Source of the DNA: Hesseltinella vesiculosa
Taxonomy: Eukaryota; Mucoromycota; Mucoromycetes; Mucorales; Cunninghamellaceae
Assembly: GCA_002104935.1 (NCBI GenBank)
Contig: MCGT01000006.1
Span: 914,914 to 978,913 of the forward strand
DNA: 64,000 nucleotides
Direction: 5' to 3'
Shown piece by piece: positions 49,521-60,358 of the stretch. The position numbers and the translations under genes are program-made. How positions within the stretch are numbered: the first letter of the stretch is position 1; each line of letters opens with the position of its first letter. The notes beneath the pieces are model-generated. The model saw nothing but the letters and a program-made list of their open reading frames with translations, ran no database searches and was not told the DNA's origin.

Positions 49521-52133
49521 ATGGTACGTCATCGGCTGTCCTTTCACCCAGGAACGATCGTCAGTCTCCTTGTTCTTTGCAACGTCTTTATCTATTATGA
49601 CCTACTGACAAAACCCATAGACCAACCACCACCGTCCTTTGTGCCTTTGGAAATTCACATGAACAACCGCGGCTTTGGCTTGAATTCGGATTTTGATGGC
49701 ATGCAGCACTATTTCTCTTGTCCAGAATTAAGCGACAAAAACCAACTGCATGTGGGCTCGGTGCCCTTCCGCCTCGGTATGAATGCCCATCAACAAAACG
49801 AAGTGACTGCCCGAGGCCAAGTGATCACGTTGGCCACCCAAGAATCCGCTTCAGCCATTGGTGCCGTCTACCTGCTTGTCTCTGTCAGCCACGGGCCGGT
49901 AGCCGTGCCTCTGACCCTCACCTACCAGGACGGCTCGTCCTCCACCACCCTCCTGGATATCCCTGACTGGAAGCTTACCACGCCCAAGCATCATATCACC
50001 CGCCTGGACCCGTTGATCTGCCAAACGAATGGCCAGCCTGAGCACGGCTTTCTCTTCCTGGCCCCGTTGGCAGCTGAGCCTTCCAAGCGCCTGTCCTACC
50101 TCACCATGCCTGCCACCTACCCGATTGGCTGGATGGCCCCCGCCCTCCACATGCTCGCCATCACCACCTTCCCCGCCACTTCCAAAACCATCCGCATCGT
50201 CTCGGTCCAGCCCTCATCTGAGCTGCACCATGAACCACACCAATCCTATCGGTTGCTACGCATCCGGCTGCACAACATTGGCCCTGAGTGGCTTCACCGT
50301 ATCCGGATAGAAAACGCTGGCCAGCCCTTGCTGCCCTTTGACGCCCTGACGTCTGTGCCAAATCAGCAAGCCTTCCCATTTCATCAAGAACGGTTGGCCC
50401 CCGGCCAGCTTGCACATGTCCGCGTCGCTGTGCCTGTGGATCTTGCCGGACCATTGGTCCTTTCTGTCACCGCGTCCACCTGGCTTGGGCTCCGTCAACG
50501 GGTGTCTTCTCCGGCCACCTTTACTTTCTCTCTAGAGCCCGATACGGCCTATGACAGAGACCCCCGGTAAGAAACAGGAAGGAAGGATCAAGGGGACGCT
50601 CACGCCCTCGCTGTGTTGTTTGTCACAGGCATCTGCAGCGTCACGAAGCGCCCACATGGTTCCGTGACAGCAAGTTTGGCATTTTTATTCACTGGGGGGC
50701 TTTCAGCGTACCAGCATGGGCACCTGTGGGTCAGACGTATGCGGAGTGGTACTGGTGGGACCTCATGCACGCCAACAGCCCGACCCAGCAACATCACCGG
50801 GACACATTTGGCACCGACGTAGCCTATGACGCGTTTTTCTCCCTGTGGAAACCCACTGCCTTTGACCCTTACCACTGGCTCGACTTGGTCGACCAGGCAA
50901 AGGCTCGCTACTTTGTTTTTACTACCAAACACCACGACGGCCTGGCCTTGTTCGACACCAAAGGTAACCATCCAAAAGAAAAGAGCGAGTTTGTTTTTAT
51001 TTTTATTTTTTTTTTTTTGGGCTCTCCCAGTCACCAACCGATCCACTGTGCATTTCCATCAGCAACGTGATTTTGTAGGTGACCTGATGCAAGTGGCCGA
51101 ACGATCCTATCCTCATCTACGCCGCGGCCTCTACTGTAAGAGGATGCATAAAAAAAAACGACGCATTGACCACTTGTTTTTGGCTGGTGCAGTTTCTATG
51201 CCAGAATGGTTCCATCCTGCCTATCGGGACGACGGACTGGGTTGGCACGGCCCACCCATCAACCCCTTCACCAACGAAAAAGTGCCATACACAGGCAGCC
51301 GTGCCATCACTGATTTTGTCAATGAACTTCAAGTGCCGCAAGCGTTGGAATTGATTGACCAATACCACCCTGAGATCTTTTGGTACGAGTCAAGCCAAAA
51401 AAAAAAAAAATCCCCGGCAGCAAGCTAATCGACATTGTTTAGGTGTGATATTGGCGGCATCAACAATTCCTCGGTATGGCAGACGCCTTACTTTAATGGC
51501 AACAACTCCGTCACCGTCAACGATCGCTGCGGCAATGGGGTATCTGATTTTGACACCATCGAATACAGAGAGGTGTACCACACGCCGGCCCGATTCTGGG
51601 AAGCCACCCGAGGCATGGACCCTTACTCCTTTGGATACAATCAAGCCACGCAGCCAGAACAGTACGCGTCCACGACGCAGTTGATTCATGAATTGATCAA
51701 CACCATCGTGCGCGGTGGCAATTTTTTACTCAATATTGGGCCCGAGTCGTCTGGTCAAGTCCCGATGGTGATGCAGCAACGGTTGCGGGAAATGGGGGAT
51801 TGGCTGACGGCGGTGGGCCCAAGCATCTTTGATTCGGTGCCATTTTGGGCAACCCCGCAAGATCATCATACACCTGGCCAGCAACTTCGTTTCGCGTGCC
51901 ATCGACAGGGTACTGCTTGCTATGTGTTTGCACTCGAACCCCCCAATCAGAGAATCGACATCCGCGCACCGCTTCCCTATCATGCCAATGCTTTGATCCG
52001 GCTAATGCAAGATCCGCTACATGAGCCGCTTTCTTGGAAGCGCTGGAGCAGCCGTCAGTGGACCATCCAAGTGCCTCTGCGTGTCATTGAACACGGCCAG
52101 CATGCTTGGGTGTTTGAGATTAGATACCCGTAA
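49521..52133 (+). CDS. GH29 alpha-L-fucosidase with N-terminal membrane anchor and extra domain
   Basis: Glycoside hydrolase that removes terminal L-fucose; Mucorales walls contain fucose polymers, so a wall role is plausible (inference). Five exons (49521-50566, 50629-50963, 51031-51135, 51193-51382, 51443-52133) sum to 2367 nt, 788 residues. Residues ~12-30 are one hydrophobic segment near the N-terminus, a signal anchor or signal peptide. Residues ~35-345 form a beta-rich domain with no hit I can name. From ~350 the GH29 catalytic domain begins: APTWFRDSKFGIFIHWG, FVFTTKHHDGLALF, and EIFWCDIGG with the nucleophile Asp. GGNFLLNIGPESSGQVP, the conserved end of the barrel, follows, then a C-terminal beta domain. 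Enzyme class is firm; linkage preference is not readable. Confidence 0.92.
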
Positions 52134-52220
52134 CCTTTAAAGAAAGACAACACTTTTTTTTAATGATGACGAATGTCAATGGTATCTCGAGGGTGGGATC
52201 TAATGCAAAAAGAAGAAGAA

Positions 52221-52987
52221 TTACTGGGGTGGGGAGGAGGGAGGAGGCTCGTCATTGCCATTGTCATCGTCACGCTTCTTTTTCTTGTTGTCGTCGTATT
52301 TACCCATGGCCACATCGACCATCTTTGTGACCCGATCCTTCAAGATAAACATGGTTTCTTTGTATTTGGTGTCGTTGAGCCATGTCCCAAGCACTTTTCC
52401 ATCTTGCCAGGTGTGGAGAATGTCCTTGGAGAGCTTTTGAGTCCTCTTTGCCATTGCCTCAGCTGGAAGGTAGAGCGTTAAAAAAAAAGGCGTTTTGAAA
52501 GAAATGCTTACCTTGATCTACCACCCGATCCACAGCTTGGCCCATGTTGTACACCGTTTCCGAGCTGTGGGAGAAAAAAGAGCAGTGAGAAACGGTTCTT
52601 CCTGGCGATGGTCCCGTCACTTTACCTGGGTTCAAGGGCTGGCTGGTTGGCAGAGCTTTGCTCGGCTGAGGTGGTGCCAGCGGTCTGGTTGGAGGGGCTG
52701 GCAGTGTTGACCTTGCCTTTGGTGATGATAAACGAGTAATTCTTGAGCGGATCGGTGACATAGTAGGACATTACATCCCGGAGAGAAGGAGGCTGGCGTA
52801 TGTCATTGGTCTGATCAGTATCTTGAGGTTGCTTGCATTCACGCTTGAAGCAGTACTTTGCGCATTCAGCGCCTTGTTGCTGGCACCACTGGAAGCACAG
52901 CTCATCCAGGGTCTTTTCAAAAGAAATGGGCTTCACTGGCGCGGTTGAATTGCTGTTGTTGTCTGGGGGCTCGTCATGTTCCGTCAT
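52221..52987 (-). CDS. Unknown protein with paired CX3C motifs
   Basis: Three exons (52626-52987, 52512-52564, 52221-52462) sum to 657 nt, 218 residues, with clean phases. Residues ~25-55 contain LCFQWCQQQGAECAKYCFKREC: two CX3C pairs six residues apart plus one more Cys. Small Tim chaperones have twin CX3C but wider spacing, so this is not one of them. The middle is Ser/Thr/Gln-rich. The last ~85 residues are helical and charged (SETVYNMGQAVDRVVDQ, then WLNDTKYKETMFILKDRV) and end in an Asp/Lys then Pro-rich tail. There is no signal peptide. A mitochondrial or redox-linked role is possible but unproven. Confidence 0.7.
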
Positions 52988-53398
52988 TGCTGAAACAAAA
53001 TGGTTTTACGTTGTCAATCTATTGGAAGTTGAGAAAAGAGAAAAAGAGAAAAGCAAACATTCTCATGCGACAAAAGAAAGGCCGCCCAGAGTGTGTTCGT
53101 GGTTGTGATTGGTCCAAACCTGGCATCAGCTTTCCCAGAATTTTTTTTTTTTTTGTTTCGTTTTCTTTCTTGCCCGCTTTGTGATTCGTTTGAACGAGAT
53201 CTCCATCCTTCTGTTGACCTTGCAGCATTTGTTTTTGTATTAGTATTTACTGTGTGTGGCATTGAATTGCTTGTGTCTCTCACCCGCCCATTTCAATCCA
53301 ATTTTAATTATCTGCGCCCTTTTTTTTTTCTCACATCAACGGACAACAACAAAAACGACAAACGAAAAAATACCATCCTCATACCTTGTCATTCGGCC
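52988..53398. other. Divergent promoter region, CX3C protein / CDK9-like kinase
   Basis: About 410 bp, T-rich. An open frame runs through it into the kinase start, but it has no start context or conserved content. Confidence 0.5.
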
Positions 53399-54923
53399 AT
53401 GATGAAACGTACGACGTCGGACGATTGGCATGATCAGCGAAATGCAAAACAAGCCCGACGCCCCGATGAAATCCATAGTTCGTCTGCGTCGCCTGTCTAC
53501 TCCATTCACACAGCCTCTCCGGCCTATCGCTCATCCACACGCAGCAATCGACGATTCGAAGGTTGCTCAAAGTTGACCGATTATGAATTAGAAGACAAGG
53601 TGGGCGAAGGCACATTTGGGTAAGCCATGCTTGCACGCTTGTTTTGAATCGATGGACTCTATTTTTTTTTTTGTAGTGAAGTACATAAAGCTCGTCATCG
53701 ACATTCCAACCAGCTGGTTGCCCTGAAAAGGATTCTGATGCACAACGAAAAGGATGGCGTAGGCTAGGGAAAGAGAGATTGGTTGCCAAGGTGACAAACA
53801 TCTCTTTTTATAGGTACCCATCACTGCCATTCGAGAAATCAAAATCCTGAAGCAACTACGACATAAAAACGTGGTGCCACTGACTGACATTGCTGTTGAG
53901 CGAGGTAACCCACCATCTTTAATGGCCATGATCTCACATGGCTCGTCCTAGGTGATGCAGCCAAGAAACAGCGAGGAAGCATTTACATGGTCTTCCCTTA
54001 TATGGACCATGACCTTGCTGGCCTGCTGGATAATCCTGCGGTTCGGCTCTCGACACCTCAAATCAAAACGTACTTGAAGCAATTACTGGAAGGCACTGCT
54101 TATCTGCACCACGTAAGCCCCTTTTGTTTTGCACAGCAGAGGCACTCACCCACTCTATTAGAACAAAATTCTGCATCGAGACATGAAGGCTGCCAACCTG
54201 CTCATCAACAACGAAGGCATCTTGCAGATTGCCGATTTTGGGCTTGCTCGGGGCTTGGAAGATGAAAATCGTGAATATACCAGTTGTGTGGTCACCAGAT
54301 GGTATCGACCTCCTGAACTGTTCTTGGGTGAGCGTCGCTACACCACAGCCATTGACATTTGGGGCATTGGGTAACAGCAAAAAAAAAAAAAAAAAAAATG
54401 GCGCTAGATCTCAGAATCGTCCGATAGATGCGTGTTTGGTGAGCTGTTACGATCAAAACCTATATTGCAAGGTGTCGATGACCTAGATCAACTAAAACGG
54501 ATCTTTATGCTGTGTGGCTCGCCAACACAAGAATCTATGCCTGGATGGCAAAAGCTGAAGGATGCCAAAAAAGTCAAATTTGACCACTACTCTCGACGCG
54601 TGGTGGACGAATTCAAAAAGTACGATCTTTTGGCAGCCGACCTGATGGACCGGTTTTTGACCCTGGACCCTTTACGTCGCATCACGGCTCTGGAGGCTTT
54701 GGACCATGATTATTTCTACAGTAAGCCAATGCCTGCTGAACCTGGCGAGTAAGGAGTTAAAAAAAAGACAAACCAACCTCGTGGACAACGCTCTGACCCT
54801 TTTTTTCTGCTCAGCTTGCCCAAATACGAAGCTTCCCATGAATTGGATCGTCGTCGTGCCAAGCAAACGGCTGAACACCATAATGGCAAACATAGGAAAA
54901 ATGATCGACCCCACCATCATTAG
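53399..54923 (+). CDS. BUR1: CDK9/Bur1-type cyclin-dependent kinase
   Basis: Transcription-elongation kinase that phosphorylates the RNA polymerase II CTD and Spt5 with a partner cyclin. Seven exons (53399-53619, 53677-53758, 53814-53904, 53952-54112, 54162-54370, 54428-54748, 54815-54923) sum to 1194 nt, 397 residues. Kinase motifs: GEGTFGEV glycine loop, VALKRI lysine, PITAIRE cyclin-binding helix (PITALRE in human CDK9), [10 protein letters not shown] catalytic loop, DFGLARG, and the T-loop [13 protein letters not shown] with the activating Thr. An ~60-residue Ser-rich N-terminus and a short basic, His-ending C-terminus flank the kinase. Yeast Bur1 has a much longer tail, so this resembles CDK9 more in length. 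Confidence 0.92.
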
Positions 54924-55224
54924 ACTTATAAAAAAAAGACCGATAAAAAATATACGAGCGGCTCGTTTTTTAAGGGCAAACAAAAAGGATGACAGTGGAC
55001 CAACTCCAAATTGGAAAAGGTTTGGGGGACAATAGAAATACAAGGAAGAAGCATGTGAAAAGAAAGAGGGAATGTTGATTACCCAATGAGCAATTCTTGT
55101 TTAGTCCTTGACCGTCGTTACCCAGACCTTTTTAAGGCTGTCCAATTGAGGCACCGCGTACCTGTTTTATTTTTTCTTCTTCCCAACATTTTCTTTTTTT
55201 TTCAGCTGCAATCAATTAGCCGAT
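54924..55224. other. Intergenic / leader with possible 5' UTR intron
   Basis: 300 bp. A TTTTTTTTCAG acceptor at about 55205 just before the next gene suggests a spliced leader, but no coding upstream exon fits in phase. Confidence 0.4.
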
Positions 55225-56230
55225 ATGCTTTGCTTCTCCACACAAGACCAAGAGGAGGAGCATGGCAATGCATTTGACCTGACCTGGCACAATTACTTGC
55301 CATCCTGTGCCTGTTTTCCTCAATCATCCAATGCCATTCGCCTCGCCGACGACGACCCTGATCACTTGTTTATTGCTCCTTCTTTTTACAATGACCATCT
55401 CCCTGATGAGCTCCTGCCCCAACGAGGCTCCAGGCGACATAAGAAACGGTCCAAAAAACGACGACGTCACAAGAAGAATTATACCAGCTCGAGCCAAAGC
55501 GAATATGACGACTTGTTCACCTCGGAATCACAAGATGCTGAATTCTTACAGGACGATCACATTGCACAGGTAAAAATACCCCCCAAAATAAACAGGTGAC
55601 ACGGACCTCTTACCTTTTTTTTTTTTTTTTTTTACGAAGATCCCCAAAGGCACCTATTATGCAGAACGCAGTGTGCCCACGCCCTTTGTCATTGGTGAAC
55701 AAACCTGGGAACCAGACAATCAATCGCCTACCGATCGCGAATGGCCTCAAGCCTCGGTCTCAGCAGCGGCCCAAGCGGCCCAAGCCATCCTTGGCGAACG
55801 ATTGGACGACCTGACGGAAAAACTTGTCTTGATCCGCAACAACATGATGCATATGAACTCTCATGAAGACAATGACGATGCCGCCACCATCCATACCCTG
55901 AAAACCATTCGCCGTCACGCTAACGAAGACGATGATTCGGATCACCCACCTACCTCTTCGTCCCGATACCCTCAGGAACCCACTGCATCCCCACCCATCG
56001 ATATCCCTACTAGCTCCATTCTTCATCATAACTCCCGACGCTTCTCATCCAACATCACCGCTGATTTCGGCCAATTCGGCTCCAGCCCCTCCTCGGCACC
56101 TAAAAATCACCCGTTTTCCTATTTCACTCAGCAAGAGCTGGACGCTAGCGATCAGGCATCCTTGGACCCTCCTCTTGATAAGGACTCTGGACTGCAAGGC
56201 ATTCTCAATCTGAGCAAATGGTTTGGTTGA
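55225..56230 (+). CDS. Unknown protein, basic Lys/Arg patch and disordered tail
   Basis: Two exons (55225-55569 and 55640-56230), 311 residues. The N-terminus has a Cys-rich short stretch (LPSCACFPQ) and acidic residues. A strongly basic patch follows (RRHKKRSKKRRRHKK), probably a nuclear localisation signal, then a Ser/Asp-rich segment. The second exon has a helix (AAAQAAQAILGERLDDLTEKLVLIRNNM) that looks like a coiled coil, then a disordered Pro/Ser region and a short conserved-looking end, LQGILNLSKWFG. No family recognised. An upstream acceptor at about 55205 means the true start could lie further 5'. Confidence 0.65.
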
Positions 56231-56520
56231 ACGGATCAACCTTTTTCTATGACTATGCCCCCCTTTCTCTCTCCCTCTCTACCCATCCCTCTCTCTATTT
56301 ACGATTCCTCCCTCATTTACGCTTTGTAACGATAATATATGATCCCAGCTCCTGCATAAACAAACACCGTAATCACACATGATGATGACCTTGTTGTCGG
56401 ACTGAAACAATTGACCAACGCTATAAATATTTTTGGTCCAGGTTTCAGATTTTTTCGATTCCCTCTTTCTCTTTTTTTTTTTTTTTTTTTTTTTTCTAAA
56501 AAATCAACACGAATCTCTTT
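56231..56520. other. Intergenic, pyrimidine-rich
   Basis: About 290 bp with CTCT repeats and a long T run before the acyl-CoA synthetase. TATAAATA at about 56422 is a plausible TATA box for that gene. Confidence 0.5.
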
Positions 56521-59101
56521 ATGGATTACATTAATCAGCTCTTCTTACCCAAACAACCTCCAGCAACCGTACTTGTAGATGAACAAGAACACATCTACAG
56601 AGCCCGTCCTGCTGCGGACGGGCTTATCGACACGCCTATTGTTCCCACTCTGTCACCAGAAGAGCGCACCCTGAAACATATGTGGTTGAAGCTCACTCAA
56701 GACAATGCCCAAAAGCCCTTGTTCGGTCGACGCCCCGTCATCAAGGTAAAAAGACCCGATCTAAACAAAATCCCGAGCTCATGTCCTCTTGCCAGGTCCA
56801 CACCAAGGAAAAGCAAGTCGGGGGCCAAACCAAGAAATGGATCAGCTATGAGCTGGGCGATTATGAATGGTGGACCTACGAACAAGCACGAGCTCTGTCT
56901 ATCAAGACTGCCGCGTTGATGCAATCCCATGGCATCGGCAAAGGCGACCGCGTCTTCTTCTTTGCAAAGACAACGTAAAACGTCACCAAAAAAATTTACC
57001 CGCGACCTCCCGCTCATGCCCTTTTTTTTTTAGTGCCTCTTGGATGATCACTGCTCAAGCCAGCTTTTTGCTCGGAGCCTCCATCACCACCGGTTACGAC
57101 AGTATGCCAGCCGACTCCATTGCCAGCATTATTCAACAAACCCAACCCAAGGTCATCTTTACCGAAGTATGTCCAATAAGAACCGCTTGTGGCCGCCTGA
57201 CCTGACCTTTTCCTCTCCTTTAGACGAGCTTGTTCAAGGTGATGAATGAAGCCTATGGCATGTTGGATACATCAAACCTACCGGGCCTCGTCATGTATGT
57301 CGGCACAGATGGCGGCCAGGAATTGACAACCCTGCAACAGACCTTGGATCAACACAACACCACCTTGATGTCGTTGGAAGACACCTACAGCCAACAAATC
57401 CAAGTGGATGACGAAGAAACTGCCTCTGTCACCACAACCAACGTCCAGCCCAAAGATTTGGCCATGATCATGTTCACCTCCGGCACCTCGGGTACTCCCA
57501 AGGGCGTGCAATTGACCCACAGCAACATCCTCGCCGCCATCGGCGGTGCACACCACCTCGTCATCGACTTTATCCTGAAAGACGACCAAACTTACATCGG
57601 CTACTTGCCTCTGGCACATATCCTGGAATTCGTCGTGGAATTGGTCATGATCACCCTTGGCATCCCCATTGGCTATGCAAACGTGCGCACCCTGATGGGC
57701 GATTCCGTCACTGGCCCCGATGGCCAAGGCAAAGGCAAAGGCGATCTAGCCTGTTTGAAACCCACCATCATGGCCGGTGTACCTGCCGTATGGGAACGTA
57801 TCAAGCAAGGGATCGAACGCGAAATGGATAAGCAGCACTGGATTGTCCAGTCTCTGTTCCAGGGTAAAAAAAAAAAAAAAAAAATGAGTGACCATGCACA
57901 TCTCACCTTTCTCTTTACTACCAGCTGCTATTGAAGCCAAGTGGAGCCTGCTACGATACTTTGGCCAAGAAAATCAAATCACCCGATTGTTTGACAACAC
58001 CATCTTTGCTCCGTTGCGCTCCATGACGGGCGGCCGCTTGAAGTATGGCGTCAGCGGCGGTGCACCTATTTCTTTGGAAACACAAAAATTCATCTCCAGC
58101 GGTCTGTGCTTCATGGTTCAAGGCTACGGGTAAAAGCAAAAGAAAAAAAAAATTCAGAATCAATACTCACTCGTTCTCCAGGCTGACGGAATGCTGCGGC
58201 TTAGCTTCCTTGACATACCCTGACCTTGGCCCCACCATCGGCATCATCGGCCCTCCCAGTCCCTCGATCGAATTCAAATTGATGGACGTGCCCGACACCG
58301 ATTACAAAGCCATCAACGGCACTGGCGAATTGCTGTTGCGTGGTCCTTCCCTGATGGCCGGCTATTACAATTTGCCTGAGGTCACCAAAGAAACCATGAC
58401 CGAGGACGGTTGGTTCCGCACAGGCGATGTGGCCACCCTACTCGAAGACGGCACAGTCAAAATCACAGACCGTATCAAGAACTTGGTAAGAAAATGGTGA
58501 GACTTTGCCAATCCATCTTTCTCACCCTTTTTCTCTTGTGTCAGGTCAAACTAAGCCATGGTGAATACATTGCCCTTGAAAAGCTCGAATCTGTATACAA
58601 GGCAGCTCCTGGCGTGGGCAACGTGTGTGTCTATGGGGATGCCTTCTGCTCTAAGCCTGTCGCTTTGATTCTACCCATTGAAGCCAAGGTGCGCCAACTG
58701 GCCAAAGACAATGGTCTAACCGTCAGTGCCAACTGGGAAGATTGCTGCCTTGACCCTCAAGTCCGTGCCTTGATGCTTAAGCAGCTCATTCACACCGGCA
58801 AACGCTCAGACCTGAAGCCTGTCGAATTGGTCGACCAAGTCTATCTCTGCTTCGACGACTGGACCTCTGACAACGTAAAAAAAAAACCCCTTTGCATTCA
58901 AACCAGAAAAGGATGAAACGTGATCATTGACGTGATTGTTTTTTTTAAATAGGGGCTGCTGACGGCAACACAAAAGTTGAAGCGCACTGTAATTTATAGA
59001 GCCTACAAGGAGCAACTGGACGCCATGTAAGCTCTCTATTCGTCAGGGTGACGGCACTCTTTAACTTTTTTTTCCGAACTAGGTGTGCTCCAAAGAAATA
59101 A
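56521..59101 (+). CDS. Long-chain acyl-CoA synthetase (FAA/ACSL type)
   Basis: Activates long-chain fatty acids to acyl-CoA with ATP, feeding lipid synthesis or beta-oxidation. Nine exons (56521-56745, 56796-56974, 57034-57166, 57224-57863, 57925-58129, 58182-58485, 58545-58874, 58953-59026, 59083-59101) sum to 2109 nt, 702 residues, the family length. AMP-binding motif IMFTSGTSGTPKGVQLTH, then LPLAHILEF, GGAPIS, YGLTECCG and the ACSL signature [35 protein letters not shown] are all present. A downstream Lys in ATQKLKR matches the adenylation lysine region. No peroxisomal PTS1; the C-terminus ends APKK, a possible ER-type dilysine (inference). Confidence 0.95.
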
Positions 59102-60358
59102 GTTTTTCCACCCTCCCACCTCTCATACTTTTGCATATAACTAAAGCATTACAGTACACATGCCCATCGTTTTTCAAAAAAAAAAAGAAAAGTCTGGCAG
59201 CTTAGTGCATCCGTTCTCTCGTTGGAGCGCAGCTCTTTTGGCTGCACACAGCTTTCTAAATCCACATTCAAAAAGTGACACGATGATACGAGAATGGCAA
59301 GCTACGAATCAACGTGACATTTTGCAAGGGACAGCCAACTTGGTAACAAACATGTTTTGACACCTCCCATTTTTTTTCCAATTCCGCCGCCATCTACTGA
59401 GCCTGGTTGCTCTCACTTTTGTCGTAGAGGTTTTACAGTGTTTCCAGAAATTGCTGTCGCATTCTAAAAGTCGCATGTCGTTCTGCTTTTGGAATCTCAT
59501 CAGTGATGTTAATATTTCTAGCCAATCAAAATATTACATGGCCAACACTGAAAAAAAGTGGAGTACGATCAGAGGGCGTTTTTTTCCTATTCGTGCTCCC
59601 AAGATAGTTCTTGGATCACAATGTTTGAATCATTAATGATTTTAACCAAGACCATTAGTTAATACAAACGTACACGATAGCTATGATTCAGCTAGTCGGA
59701 TCACAGAGATTCGAGCAGATATCGGAATGTGAAATTCTGACTTTTCTTTTTTTTCAAGATCAATGGATTGATGTAAAATTACGCATGGGTAAATAGCGTG
59801 TTGAGTGGTGATGATACTAATAAAAATAGGTCGATTTGTAGAGATCTCCTAGCTAATATTTAGCAGGTTAGTTTTGATGTCGCAAAACTTCAGCTAAAAA
59901 AATGCCATTTTTTTAGAGGACTCCCAGGCGATCTGATCAAATATCAACTTCAAATTCGTCAAAAATCGATTCACATCAAATTTTGCACATGGAGGGGTAA
60001 TAATGGTACACACCTCTCAGGCATGGAAGTGATGGGCTAGGGATTGTCGACATGCAATGTAAGCATAAATTATAAAAAATCTCAGGCATATCGAAAGCTC
60101 GGGCCTACTGCTTTATGAGTTTGTATTCCCTGCAACGAATCGCAACGATTATTGCCCAAATACAGGATATATAAGCTTTAAATAGTAAAAGAAAATGCTC
60201 TTAGGTCAATTTGCTAATATTCAACGAATCAAAAATAGACTAAAATGGAAGGGAAGAATGGGAGACGCAGTTGCAGATGGGGAAATGGCGGAGTGAAAAT
60301 ATAACTCGCGTTTCACCTTTTTTTGTTTCTTTCTTCTCGTTTTCCTTCATCACGAAAA
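59102..60358. other. AT-rich intergenic region with repeat-like boxes
   Basis: About 1.25 kb without a gene. It holds AT-rich DNA and, at 59.88-60.00 kb, boxes of the dispersed repeat. It may include the 5' flank of the adjacent mobile-element relic; no terminal repeat or target duplication was found. Confidence 0.5.
59880..60000 (+). repeat. Degenerate copy of a dispersed repeat
   Basis: TTCAGCTAAAAAAATGCCATTTTTT, GGACTCCCAGGCGATC and CATCAAATTTTGCACATGG match, in the same order, boxes in the 40.7-41.2 kb repeat. Confidence 0.4.

Noticed and set aside
55087..55158. Upstream coding exon for the 55225 gene
   Set aside because: Joining it to the acceptor near 55205 gives the wrong frame with a stop.
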